Shown: piece by piece, positions 1 to 8,334 of the stretch
Layout: the number at the start of each line of letters is the position of its first letter
How positions within the stretch are numbered: position 1 is the stretch's first letter
Origin: CAMASH01 sp041746635
GTDB lineage: Bacteria; Verrucomicrobiota; Verrucomicrobiia; Chthoniobacterales; Terrimicrobiaceae
Length of the DNA: 23,258 nt
Reading direction: 5' to 3'
NCBI GenBank assembly: GCA_041746635.1
Contig: JBGTGQ010000052.1
Span: 1-23,258 of the forward strand
Notes under the pieces: generated by a model
Database searches by the model: none
What the model was told of the DNA's origin: nothing
What the model saw: only the letters and a program-made list of their open reading frames with translations
Program-made: the position numbers and the translations under genes

Positions 1-330
1 CCCGATGCTGACGACGGCAGTGGTTTTGTTCAGGCCGGGTCCAGCTACCTGCTCCTTCGCCTCGATGGAAACCTGCCGGTTTATCACGACATCGTGGCCA
101 TCGCCCCTTGGACCGCTTTCGGCGTGAATTTCGACTACAACACCCGGGGCGAAGACGCCCGACCTTTTGTTGGTGCCAATAATGTCGAGTTCGGCCTCGC
201 CCTGCCGGTGAACATCAACCGCACCATCACCGTCTCGGCCTACGCCGCCTACAGCGTCGCCCTCACCGATTTGAACAACACCGCGCCCAACACCTTTTGG
301 GGTGGAGGCAGCGTGACGTTTTCGTTTTAG
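1..330 (+). CDS. Outer-membrane beta-barrel protein, C-terminal part (5' end outside window)
   Basis: The frame is open from base 1 to the TAG at 328-330, giving 110 residues with no start inside the window, so this is the 3' end of a longer gene. The residues alternate polar and hydrophobic in short strands, with aromatic residues near strand ends. The protein ends in SVTFSF; a terminal Phe with alternating hydrophobic residues is the usual C-terminal signal of outer-membrane barrels recognised by the BAM complex. I cannot name the family or the transported substrate from this fragment. It is followed by a hairpin with a T-run and converges on ilvC. Confidence 0.7.
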   Translation, partial: PDADDGSGFVQAGSSYLLLRLDGNLPVYHDIVAIAPWTAFGVNFDYNTRGEDARPFVGANNVEFGLALPVNINRTITVSAYAAYSVALTDLNNTAPNTFWGGGSVTFSF

Positions 331-360
331 AGCGGTTCAAAAAATCGCAACAAGGTAGAG

Positions 361-421
361 CAAGCTTCCAGCTTGCTGTCCCTGACGATCACAAGCTGGA
401 AGCTTGTGCCACTATTTTTTT
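361..421 (+). terminator. Perfect 15-bp inverted repeat plus T-run between convergent genes
   Basis: CAAGCTTCCAGCTTG at 361-375 is the exact reverse complement of 392-406, with a 16-nt loop, and seven Ts follow at 415-421. It lies between the convergent ends of the barrel gene (stop 330) and ilvC (stop 431). On the minus strand a T-run also follows (complement of about 340-345), so it may stop transcription both ways. Each arm is itself a near-palindrome (AAGCT/AGCTT), as in REP-like repeats, so it may also be a copy of a dispersed repeat. Confidence 0.6.
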
Positions 422-430
422 GCGGGCCGC

Positions 431-1459
431 CTATTTGTAGGAGGCTTGCTGACCTTTGATGTTGCGCTTTTTGATCCAGGGCATGAGGCCGCGGAGGCGG
501 GCGCCGGTTTTTTCGATGGGGTGATTTTCGCCGGCTTTGAGGAGGGCGTTGTATTTTTTGTAGCCACCTTCGTATTCCGCGATCCATTCCTTGGCGAATT
601 TGCCGGTTTGGATGTCCTTTAGCGCGGCTGTCATGCGGTTTTTCACGCCGGCGGCGAGGATCTTGGGTCCGACGGCGACGTCGCCCCATTTGGCGGTCTC
701 GCTGATCGAGAAACGCATTCCGGCGATGCCGGCTTCGTTCATGAGATCAACGATGAGTTTCAATTCGTGGAGGCACTCGAAGTAGGCCATCTCGGGGGCG
801 TAGCCGGCTTCAACCAGAGTTTCGAATCCGGCTTGGACGAGGGCGGAAGCGCCGCCGCAGAGGACGGTTTGTTCGCCGAAGAGGTCGGTTTCGGTTTCTT
901 CCTTGAAGGTGGTTTCGAACACACCTCCGCGAGTGCCGCCGACGCCCTTGGCCCAGGCGAGGGCGACCTTTTTGGCATTCTTGCCGGGATTTTGATAGAC
1001 GGCGATAATGGCGGGGACGCCTTTACCTTCGGTGAACTGGCGGCGGACGATGTGGCCGGGGCCTTTGGGCGCGACCATGATGACGTTGACGTCCTTGGGC
1101 GGGACGACAGTCTTGAAATGAATGGAGAAGCCGTGGGTGAAGAGGAGGGTTTTGCCCTTGGTGAGATTCGGGGCGATGTCCTTCTTGTAAGCGGCGGCTT
1201 GTTTGGTGTCGGGGAGGCCGACCATGATGACGTCGGCGAGTTTGACGGCCTCGGCGGTGTCATAGACTTTGAAGCCGTAGTCTTCGGCGACTTTGCGGGA
1301 TTTGCTGCCGGGGTAGAGGCCGATGATGACCTTGGCGCCGCTTTCCTTGAGGTTGAGGGCGTGGGCGTGGCCTTGGGAGCCAAAGCCAAGCACGGCGAGG
1401 GTTTTTCCTTTGAGTACTTTGAGGTCGGCGTCTTTGTCGGTGTAGATTTTAGCGGGCAT
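431..1459 (-). CDS. ilvC: Ketol-acid reductoisomerase (NADP+)
   Basis: Converts 2-acetolactate or 2-aceto-2-hydroxybutyrate to the dihydroxy acid in isoleucine, valine and leucine synthesis, in the cytoplasm with Mg2+ and NADPH. The 342 residues match the short class I enzyme. The Rossmann loop GFGSQGHA is at 25-32, and the cofactor-specificity loop GLYPGSKSRK at 47-56. His109 lies in FTHGFSIHF, and KGPGH is at 132-136. Metal ligands are expected at Asp192 and Glu196 (TDLFGEQTVL) and at Glu228 and Glu232 (FECLHE); SISETA is at 251-256. The ATG at 1459 gives the normal N-terminus. It lies 41 nt downstream of ilvN on the same strand, so the two are probably co-transcribed. No clear Shine-Dalgarno is visible; the spacer holds a short repeat. 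Confidence 0.97.
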   Translation of the reverse strand: MPAKIYTDKDADLKVLKGKTLAVLGFGSQGHAHALNLKESGAKVIIGLYPGSKSRKVAEDYGFKVYDTAEAVKLADVIMVGLPDTKQAAAYKKDIAPNLTKGKTLLFTHGFSIHFKTVVPPKDVNVIMVAPKGPGHIVRRQFTEGKGVPAIIAVYQNPGKNAKKVALAWAKGVGGTRGGVFETTFKEETETDLFGEQTVLCGGASALVQAGFETLVEAGYAPEMAYFECLHELKLIVDLMNEAGIAGMRFSISETAKWGDVAVGPKILAAGVKNRMTAALKDIQTGKFAKEWIAEYEGGYKKYNALLKAGENHPIEKTGARLRGLMPWIKKRNIKGQQASYK

Positions 1460-1465
1460 ATTGAA

Positions 1466-1496
1466 ATTGCGGAATGTGGATTGGGGATTGCGGAAT
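1466..1496. repeat. Direct repeat ATTGCGGAAT in the ilvN-ilvC spacer
   Basis: ATTGCGGAAT occurs at 1466-1475 and again at 1487-1496, 21 nt apart, with a related GGATTGGGG between. It fills most of the 41-nt spacer, where the ilvC ribosome-binding site would be expected. It resembles the periodic low-complexity sequences in other operon spacers of this window. Confidence 0.55.
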
Positions 1497-1500
1497 GGAA

Positions 1501-1980
1501 TCAGTCTTGGGAGCGGGGGAGGGCGACCTTGCCGGTGCGGGTGAGTTCCTTGATGCCGAAGCGGTCCATCAACATAAGGAACTTGGTGATTTTGGTCTCG
1601 GTGCCGGTGACTTCGATGGCAAGGGTCTCGGGCTGCACGTCGATGATCTTGGCGCGGAAGATGTCGCAGATTTGCATGACCTCCGGGCGGGTCTTGGAGG
1701 TGGCGGTGACGCGGAGGAGGACCAGCTCGCGATCGACGTATTCTTCGTCACGGAAGTCTTGCACGTCGATTACGTCCACCAGTTTTTCCAGCTGCTTGGT
1801 GACTTGCTCGAGAACCTTGTCGTCGCCGCGCACAACGATGGTGAGGCGGGAGGCGGTGGCGTCGAGGGTGGGTCCGACGTTGAGGGTGTCGATGTTGAAG
1901 CCGCGGCCGCTGAACATGCCGGCGATGCGGGCGAGGACGCCGAATTTGTTTTCAACGAGGATGGAAATGGTATGGCGCAT
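1501..1980 (-). CDS. ilvN: Acetolactate synthase small (regulatory) subunit
   Basis: Regulatory subunit of acetohydroxyacid synthase, which binds valine and activates the catalytic subunit IlvB. The 159 residues open with MRHTISILVENKFGVLARI, the family's usual N-terminal ACT-domain start, followed by GMFSGRGFNIDTLNVGPT and, in the second half, the IlvN C-terminal domain. The frame stays open upstream to a TTG at 2028, but the extra 16 residues have no family likeness and the ATG at 1980 fits the family start, so I prefer it. ilvB is not next to it: the upstream neighbour is the S23-like gene. ilvC follows on the same strand. Confidence 0.93.
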   Translation of the reverse strand: MRHTISILVENKFGVLARIAGMFSGRGFNIDTLNVGPTLDATASRLTIVVRGDDKVLEQVTKQLEKLVDVIDVQDFRDEEYVDRELVLLRVTATSKTRPEVMQICDIFRAKIIDVQPETLAIEVTGTETKITKFLMLMDRFGIKELTRTGKVALPRSQD

Positions 1981-2028
1981 GAAATCGAAAGAGTCGCGGA
2001 TAGTGGAGGGTTGACGCTTGCGCGTCAA

Positions 2029-2075
2029 GAGCGGGGAGGTTCGAAAGCAGGGAGCGGGGAGGTTGGAGCGGGGAG
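2029..2075. repeat. Triple GGAGCGGGGAG repeat, left arm beside the S23-like gene
   Basis: GAGCGGGGAG at 2029-2038, GGAGCGGGGAG at 2051-2061 and again at 2065-2075. The last copy touches the stop codon of the S23-like gene (TGA, 2076-2078 in reverse). The reverse complement CTCCCCGCTCC stands at 2445-2455 on the other side of that gene, so the gene is bracketed by an inverted repeat. Confidence 0.7.
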
Positions 2076-2441
2076 TCAGGATTTTAGGTGGCGGATGAAA
2101 GCTAGGATCATGCGACTTATTTCTTCGAGCTCGTCAAGAAGCGGGGAGGCTTTTGTGGCGGGTAGCTTTTTGTGGTTGGTCAGCAAGATGAGGATGTTGG
2201 CGACTTCGAAGACAGAACGGCGGGCGATATTGAGAAAGTTGGCGAAATCACTTTTTGAGGTGCTGCCGGAACCCTCGGCGATGTTGTTGGTGATGCTCAA
2301 AGTTGCGGAGCGGAGTTGCTCGGCAAAGCGGTAAAAGCGTTTTTGATCTAGCTCATCCGCCAGTTCAAAGAGAGGTCCGCTGATCGAAGCGCCGCGTTTC
2401 CAGATATCGAGATCCTGAAAGCGAAACTGCTTTTCACTCAT
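2076..2441 (-). CDS. Four-helix bundle protein (S23 / 23S rRNA intervening-sequence family)
   Basis: A 121-residue helical protein of the family first seen inside 23S rRNA intervening sequences and later found widely as small chromosomal genes. Its biochemical role is not established. The family pattern is clear: FQDLDIWKRG at 8-17, then QLRSATLSITNNIAEGSG at 42-59 and the helix FANFLNIARRSVFEV at 66-80. The ATG at 2441 has a good ribosome-binding site, GGGGAG, which lies inside the right-hand repeat arm. It sits between accC and ilvN on the same strand, with its start and stop codons only 3 and 0 nt from inverted repeat arms. That suggests insertion as a cassette into a housekeeping run. Confidence 0.9.
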   Translation of the reverse strand: MSEKQFRFQDLDIWKRGASISGPLFELADELDQKRFYRFAEQLRSATLSITNNIAEGSGSTSKSDFANFLNIARRSVFEVANILILLTNHKKLPATKASPLLDELEEISRMILAFIRHLKS

Positions 2442-2444
2442 ACT

Positions 2445-2468
2445 CTCCCCGCTCCATCCTCCCTGCTC

Positions 2469-2470
<2 letters not shown>
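2445..2470. repeat. Right inverted arm CTCCCCGCTCC beside the S23-like gene
   Basis: CTCCCCGCTCC at 2445-2455, followed by the related ATCCTCCCTGCTCT, is the reverse complement of the GGAGCGGGGAG copies at 2029-2075. It carries the ribosome-binding site of the S23-like gene and overlaps the accC stop codon (2469-2471). Confidence 0.65.
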
Positions 2471-3827
<1,357 letters not shown>

Positions 3828-3839
3828 GGCTTCGGGGGC

Positions 3840-3864
3840 GACCGGAGGGGCCGCGGGGCCGGTC
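3840..3864 (-). promoter_or_regulatory. GC-rich inverted repeat in the accB-accC spacer
   Basis: GACCGG at 3840-3845 pairs with CCGGTC at 3859-3864, with a very GC-rich loop that can pair further (GGCC). It lies just after the accB stop and 12 nt before the accC start, so it could tune the ratio of the two subunits or protect the accB message. The U-tract of a terminator is missing. Confidence 0.35.
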
Positions 3865-4313
3865 TATTTGAGGCGGAAAAGCGCCTGACCGAATTGGACG
3901 GGTTTGCCGTTATCGGCACAGATCTCGGCGATGGTGCCGGAGACCTCGGCCTTGATTTCGTTCATCACCTTCATGGCTTCGACGATGCAAACGACCGTGT
4001 CGGGGGTAACGTCCTGGCCGGCGGAGACGTAGGGCGGGGCGTCGGGGGAGGAGGAGGTGTAAAAGGTGCCAACCATGGGGGAATTAATTTCCCGGAGATG
4101 GGAAACCTCGGGCACCGCGCTCTGCGGGGCTGGTGTGGCCGGAAGGGCTTGTGCCACTGGGGCGGCGGTCGGCGCTTGGGTGATGACTTGGGTGACGCCT
4201 TCGGCTCCCGCGGTTTTTAGGGTGATTTTGAATCCTTCGCGCTCCATTTTGAAGACGGACAGGCCGTTCTTCTTCATCAGGTCAATCAATGTACGAATCT
4301 CTTTTAGTTCCAC
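3864..4313 (-). CDS. accB: Acetyl-CoA carboxylase, biotin carboxyl carrier protein (BCCP)
   Basis: Carries the biotin that shuttles CO2 from AccC to the carboxyltransferase AccAD. 149 residues: an N-terminal segment (about 1-40), an Ala/Pro-rich flexible linker (about 42-70), then the biotinyl domain. The domain opens INSPMVGTFY and contains EAMKVMNE, with Lys115 as the biotinylated residue. I chose the GTG at 4313 because it gives the family's N-terminus (ELKEIRTLIDLMKKNGL). No strong ribosome-binding site precedes it. It is the first gene of the minus-strand acc run and is divergent from secG. Confidence 0.95.
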   Translation of the reverse strand: MELKEIRTLIDLMKKNGLSVFKMEREGFKITLKTAGAEGVTQVITQAPTAAPVAQALPATPAPQSAVPEVSHLREINSPMVGTFYTSSSPDAPPYVSAGQDVTPDTVVCIVEAMKVMNEIKAEVSGTIAEICADNGKPVQFGQALFRLK

Positions 4314-4432
4314 AGGCTACAAATTTTTAAGGGGGGGGCAGTCTGTCAGGTCGGAAACGGTGGGTCAAGAGTTTCAACCGGAAGACCCTTTACAAATCGA
4401 GTCGAATGGCGCACCTTTCGCGGTTCTAATTT
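4314..4432. promoter_or_regulatory. Divergent spacer accB / secG
   Basis: This 119-nt spacer must hold the promoters for both the acc run (minus) and the secG run (plus). It contains a run of eight Gs (4331-4338), a possible slippage site. A TTGACC on the minus strand (complement of 4363-4368) could be a -35 element, but no convincing -10 is seen at the right distance, so I do not call a promoter. Confidence 0.3.
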
Positions 4433-4840
4433 ATGTGGTTGCTCGTTCCCGCTTTGCTCACTCTTCATGTCTCCGTTTGTCTTTTGCTGGTGCTCATCGT
4501 GTTGATGCAGCTTCCGCGCAGTGAAGGCCTCGGGGCCGCGTTCGGCGGGGCGGTGACGGAAAATATCTTTGGCGCGCAGACCACCCACGTGCTGGCACGA
4601 TTCACGGTTTGGTTGGGCGTGGCGTTTTTCGCCCTCACGCTGATGTTGGCGATTGCCTATTCCCGACAGAACTCCGCCAAGGCTTCCAAGGTGCAGCAAG
4701 AATTGATGAGTGCACCGATCCCGATCACGGCTCCGGCTGCGGCGGGCACACCGGCGGCGGCGACGGCCGAGCCAACGTTGGTGGCACCAGCTCCCGCTGC
4801 CACGGTTCCCTCGGCCACGCCCGCAGCGACGGCGCCCTAG
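4433..4840 (+). CDS. secG: Protein translocase subunit SecG
   Basis: Small inner-membrane subunit of the SecYEG channel. 135 residues with two membrane segments (about 3-25 and 57-76). The conserved loop between them reads QLPRSEGLGAAFGGA and then FGA, matching the GLGAAFGGG signature of the family. The C-terminal 40 residues are an Ala/Pro-rich tail, longer than in the E. coli protein but common in this group. It is the first gene of a plus-strand run followed after 24 nt by panC. No clear ribosome-binding site precedes the ATG. Confidence 0.9.
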   Translation: MWLLVPALLTLHVSVCLLLVLIVLMQLPRSEGLGAAFGGAVTENIFGAQTTHVLARFTVWLGVAFFALTLMLAIAYSRQNSAKASKVQQELMSAPIPITAPAAAGTPAAATAEPTLVAPAPAATVPSATPAATAP

Positions 4841-4864
4841 GCGTCCTTCCCTCTCAGGGCGGCC

Positions 4865-5701
4865 GTGAAAATTGCCAAGACTGTCGCATCGGTCCGGACT
4901 TTTCGTCGCAAAGCCGGAAGACCGGTCATCCTCGTTCCGACCATGGGCGCGTTGCATCATGGTCATGCCGCGCTGATCGAGCGCGCCCGTCGCCTGGCGG
5001 GGAAAAATGGAACCGTGGTGGTTTCGATCTTTGTCAATCCCACCCAGTTCGGGCCGCTCGAGGATTTTTCCAAATATCCCCGGCCTTGGAAAAACGATCT
5101 GGCGGTTTGCCGGGCGGGCGGAGTGGATCTCGTGTTCGCGCCTGCGGTGGAGGAAATGTATCGCGAGGATCACTCGGTCTCTGTCGATGAATCCGCGCTG
5201 TCGCGGCATCTGTGTGGAGCCTCGCGCCCGGGGCATTTCCGCGGGGTTTGCAGTGTGGTGGCGAAGCTGTTTCAAATTGTGCAGCCTGACGTGACGGTGT
5301 TTGGCGAGAAAGACTGGCAGCAATTCGCGATCATTCGCCGGATGGTGCGCGATTTGCACTTTCCTCTTCGCGTCGTCGGGCATCCCACCATTCGCGAGGC
5401 GGACGGGCTGGCGGTTAGTTCGCGCAATGCCTATTTGCGGCCGGAGGAAAGGGCGGTTGCGCCCGGCATCCAGGCGGCTCTTCAGAAGGCGATGAGCGGA
5501 CCCACCCGTCTGGCGATTCTGAAGGAAGGCCGCCGTTTGATCGCAAAGATCCCCGGTACCCGGCTCGATTACCTGGAATTGGTCGATGCGGAAACGCTGG
5601 AACCCGTCAATAATCTGGGTCGTCCGATGCGGCTGGCGGTGGCGGTTTTTCTCGGCGCGACGCGATTGATTGATAATATCACGGTCCCCCCACGCGCATG
5701 A
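4865..5701 (+). CDS. panC: Pantothenate synthetase
   Basis: Joins pantoate and beta-alanine using ATP, the last step of pantothenate (vitamin B5, CoA) synthesis. 278 residues. The nucleotidyl-transferase motif is PTMGALHHGH at 25-34, with HxGH at 31-34. FVNPTQF is at 56-62, RPGHFRGV at 121-128 and FGEKDWQQ at 146-153; SSRN at 185-188 stands in the KMSKS-like place. The GTG start at 4865 gives the normal N-terminus and is preceded by an AGGG-type ribosome-binding site. Its stop overlaps the nadB start (ATGA at 5698-5701), implying translational coupling. Confidence 0.96.
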   Translation: MKIAKTVASVRTFRRKAGRPVILVPTMGALHHGHAALIERARRLAGKNGTVVVSIFVNPTQFGPLEDFSKYPRPWKNDLAVCRAGGVDLVFAPAVEEMYREDHSVSVDESALSRHLCGASRPGHFRGVCSVVAKLFQIVQPDVTVFGEKDWQQFAIIRRMVRDLHFPLRVVGHPTIREADGLAVSSRNAYLRPEERAVAPGIQAALQKAMSGPTRLAILKEGRRLIAKIPGTRLDYLELVDAETLEPVNNLGRPMRLAVAVFLGATRLIDNITVPPRA

Positions 5702-7290
5702 GAGAGTTTGATTTTATCGTCATTGGCAGTGGCATCGCCGGTCTCACCTACGCCTTGAAGGCGGCGGAAAAAGGTTCCGTGGCCCTGGTGACCAAACGGC
5801 GAACGGTTGATTCGAATACCGCCTGGGCCCAGGGCGGAGTGGCTTGTGTGGTCAGCGAGGAGGACTCGTTCGATCTCCACATCCGCGATACGCTGGTGGC
5901 GGGGGCGGGGCTTTGCAATGAGGCGGCTGTTCGACTGGTCGTGACCGAGGGGCCGGAACGGATCAACGGCCTGATCGAGCTGGGCATGCAGTTTGATGAG
6001 AAGGACATCCAGGACGGCGGACGGGAGCTCGATCTTGGCATGGAGGGCGGGCATTCCAAGCGGCGGGTTTTGCATTTTCAGGACACCACGGGCTTCGAGA
6101 TCGAACGCACGCTGGTGGCCCGGATCGCCGATCATCCGGCCATCACGCTGTTGGAAAATCACATGGCGGTGGATTTTCTCACCACTGGCAAACTCGGCTA
6201 CGCCATGCAGGATTGCTGCGTGGGAGTCTATGTGCTTGATGAGGCCACCGGCTTGGTCGAGACCTTGCGCAGCGACATCGTCGTGCTGGCCACGGGCGGC
6301 TGCGGCAAAGTCTATCTTTATACCACCAATCCCGATGTGGCCACAGGCGACGGGGTCGCCATGGCCTGGCGGGCGGGGGCGGTGATCGCCAACATGGAGT
6401 TTATCCAGTTTCACCCCACCTGCCTGTTCCACTCGGAGGCCAAGTCTTTTCTCATTTCCGAGGCCGTGCGAGGCGAGGGGGGAATCCTTCTTGATGCCAA
6501 GGGGCGCCGGTTCATGGAAAACCACCATCCGCAAAAGGAACTGGCCCCCCGCGACATCGTCGCCCGCGCCATTGATGCCGAGATGAAACGCAGTGGCAGC
6601 AAGTGCGTTTTCCTCGACATCACCCACAAGCCGGCGGGTTTTTTGAAGTCGCGGTTTCCTTCCATTTACGAAACCTGCCTGCGCCTCGGCATCGATATCA
6701 CCACCCAGCCCATCCCGGTCGTTCCCGCCGCCCATTATCAATGTGGCGGGGTAAAAACCGACCTCAATGGCGAGACAAGCCTGCGCGGTCTCTACGCCAT
6801 CGGCGAGGCGGCCTGCACCGGCCTGCATGGCGCCAACCGCCTGGCCAGCAACTCGTTGCTCGAGGGCCTCGTTCTTGCTCACCGCGCCTTTGAAAAAACC
6901 ACCCGCCAGCGCAAACCGCGGGTGGAGTTCAACCTGCCCGAGTGGCGCCCCGGCCAAGTGCAGGATGTGGACGAACTGGTGGTCATTTATCACAACTGGG
7001 ATGAAATTCGCCGCCTGATGTGGGATTACGTCGGCATCGTTCGCACCGACAAACGCCTCCAGCGCGCCGCCACCCGATTGCGCAACCTGCATACGGAGAT
7101 TCAAGAGTTCTATTGGAACTTCAAGGTCTCCACCGACCTCCTGGAACTCCGCAATCTCGTGGCGGTCGCCTCCCTTATCGTGGACTGCGCGATTAGCCGG
7201 AAGGAAAGCCGGGGTCTGCATTTCACCCTCGATTACCCGGAAAGTGATGACGTCAAGTTCCTGAGCGAGACCACAATGCGCCGCACGTAA
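5698..7290 (+). CDS. nadB: L-aspartate oxidase
   Basis: FAD enzyme that oxidises aspartate to iminoaspartate, the first step of de novo NAD synthesis; NadA then makes quinolinate. 530 residues, typical length. The FAD dinucleotide motif is GSGIAG at 10-15, followed by NTAWAQGGVACV at 40-51 and EGGHSKRRVLHFQDTTG at 116-132. LATGGCGKVY, MEFIQFHPTCLF, SEAVRGEGG and the C-terminal FAD motif GLYAIGEAACTGLHGANRLA follow. The last two belong to the succinate dehydrogenase/fumarate reductase flavoprotein superfamily; the ANRLASNSLLEG stretch is typical of NadB. It overlaps panC by 4 nt. Confidence 0.96.
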   Translation: MREFDFIVIGSGIAGLTYALKAAEKGSVALVTKRRTVDSNTAWAQGGVACVVSEEDSFDLHIRDTLVAGAGLCNEAAVRLVVTEGPERINGLIELGMQFDEKDIQDGGRELDLGMEGGHSKRRVLHFQDTTGFEIERTLVARIADHPAITLLENHMAVDFLTTGKLGYAMQDCCVGVYVLDEATGLVETLRSDIVVLATGGCGKVYLYTTNPDVATGDGVAMAWRAGAVIANMEFIQFHPTCLFHSEAKSFLISEAVRGEGGILLDAKGRRFMENHHPQKELAPRDIVARAIDAEMKRSGSKCVFLDITHKPAGFLKSRFPSIYETCLRLGIDITTQPIPVVPAAHYQCGGVKTDLNGETSLRGLYAIGEAACTGLHGANRLASNSLLEGLVLAHRAFEKTTRQRKPRVEFNLPEWRPGQVQDVDELVVIYHNWDEIRRLMWDYVGIVRTDKRLQRAATRLRNLHTEIQEFYWNFKVSTDLLELRNLVAVASLIVDCAISRKESRGLHFTLDYPESDDVKFLSETTMRRT

Positions 7291-7363
7291 TCTCGAAACG
7301 CTGCCCTTTTTGGTTGCGAGTTGGGCCGTTTGCGGAGATAGTTCCCGGCTTATACCTCCGGCC

Positions 7364-8197
7364 ATGAAACTTGCCCCCGCCATCTTTGCTGGTCTTCTCG
7401 CTCTTGTCGCCCTCCAAGCGGTCGAGGCGCAGACCCCCATTTCCTCCAGCACGGATTTCCAAAAGTTCGCCCAACGCCTGCGGGAAAATGCCCTGCTTAA
7501 AATCGAGCCCCAGGTTTTCACCCCCAGCAACTCCCGCGCCGGCTTCAACCGCTTCCCTTGGAAACGCAATATCGTCACCACCGTTTTTTGGGTCGGCGAG
7601 CAGCCCACGCAAAACAACCCGGTTCCGAATCACAAGAGCTCTTGGGACGTGCGGTGGGCGCAGAACTTCGGCGGGTACGACAACCCTGATATCAGCCAGC
7701 GAAAAAACTTTATCCCCGCGAAATTTGTTCCCCGCCAAAACCCATTTTATGTCGCGCTGCCGTACAACGACGTGACCCGCGGCACGACCAAGCCCGAGGC
7801 CCGCAAGGCCATCCCGTGGTTTAAGCAGACTTTCGAGCGTCCGGGAAAAACCGTGCTTAAGGGCCGCTGGCTGGCCATCAAGCACGGCAGCCGCATTTGT
7901 TATGCGCAATGGGAGGATTGCGGCCCCTTCCGTACCGACCATTGGCAATACGTTTTCGGCAATGAAATCCCCAAGCCGAACCTCAATCAAGGAGCCGGCC
8001 TCGATGTTTCCCCCGCCGTGCGCGACTATCTGGGCATAAAAGGCAAGGACGTCTGTGATTGGAAATTCGTCGAGGCCCGCGACGTCCCCACCGGTCCCTG
8101 GACCAAATACGGCGACAACAACACATTTGTCCTCCAACGCCGGGGCGCGAACCTCTTCCTTGTGGATCGCAATAACGCCTACGGCTCAAAGCGGTAA
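7364..8197 (+). CDS. Secreted protein of unknown function, possible double-psi beta-barrel fold
   Basis: 277 residues. I chose the ATG at 7364 because it starts a clear signal peptide: MKLAPAIFAGLLALVALQ, with a likely cut after VEA. The frame is open 18 codons further upstream, but that part is not signal-like. The mature protein is soluble and rich in Trp, Tyr and Asn. Near its end it has CYAQWEDCGPF and then GLDVSPAVRDYLGI, which resembles the core of double-psi beta-barrel proteins such as RlpA, where a similar LDLSxAxxxxLG segment occurs. This resemblance is weak. Two cysteines in CYAQWEDC could form a disulfide. It stands alone on the plus strand after nadB (73-nt gap) and converges on the porin gene. 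Confidence 0.75.
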   Translation: MKLAPAIFAGLLALVALQAVEAQTPISSSTDFQKFAQRLRENALLKIEPQVFTPSNSRAGFNRFPWKRNIVTTVFWVGEQPTQNNPVPNHKSSWDVRWAQNFGGYDNPDISQRKNFIPAKFVPRQNPFYVALPYNDVTRGTTKPEARKAIPWFKQTFERPGKTVLKGRWLAIKHGSRICYAQWEDCGPFRTDHWQYVFGNEIPKPNLNQGAGLDVSPAVRDYLGIKGKDVCDWKFVEARDVPTGPWTKYGDNNTFVLQRRGANLFLVDRNNAYGSKR

Positions 8198-8304
8198 AAA
8201 ACAGGGAGGCGGTCCTTCTTACGGCGTCGATCTTCGGCGGGTGAAGTTTTCTTCCACCGCGCACGCCGCCCCATCGCTGGCCGATTCCGGTTTCCCTCTT
8301 AAGA

Positions 8305-8323
8305 CATCGGCGGGATGCCGATG
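8305..8323. terminator. Hairpin between convergent genes
   Basis: CATCGGC at 8305-8311 pairs exactly with GCCGATG at 8317-8323 around a 5-nt loop. It lies between the convergent ends of the secreted-protein gene (8197) and the porin gene (8335). There is no T-run, so the terminator call is tentative. The rest of the 137-nt spacer shows nothing else. Confidence 0.35.
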
Positions 8324-8334
8324 CCCTCTGGAGT

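Noticed and set aside
1981..2028. Longer IlvN with a TTG start at 2028
   Set aside because: The added 16 residues have no likeness to IlvN, and the ATG at 1980 begins exactly at the family N-terminus.
4331..4338. Run of eight Gs as a phase-variation switch for accB or secG
   Set aside because: It is in the spacer outside both reading frames and both genes are essential; a switch is possible only through promoter spacing, for which there is no support.
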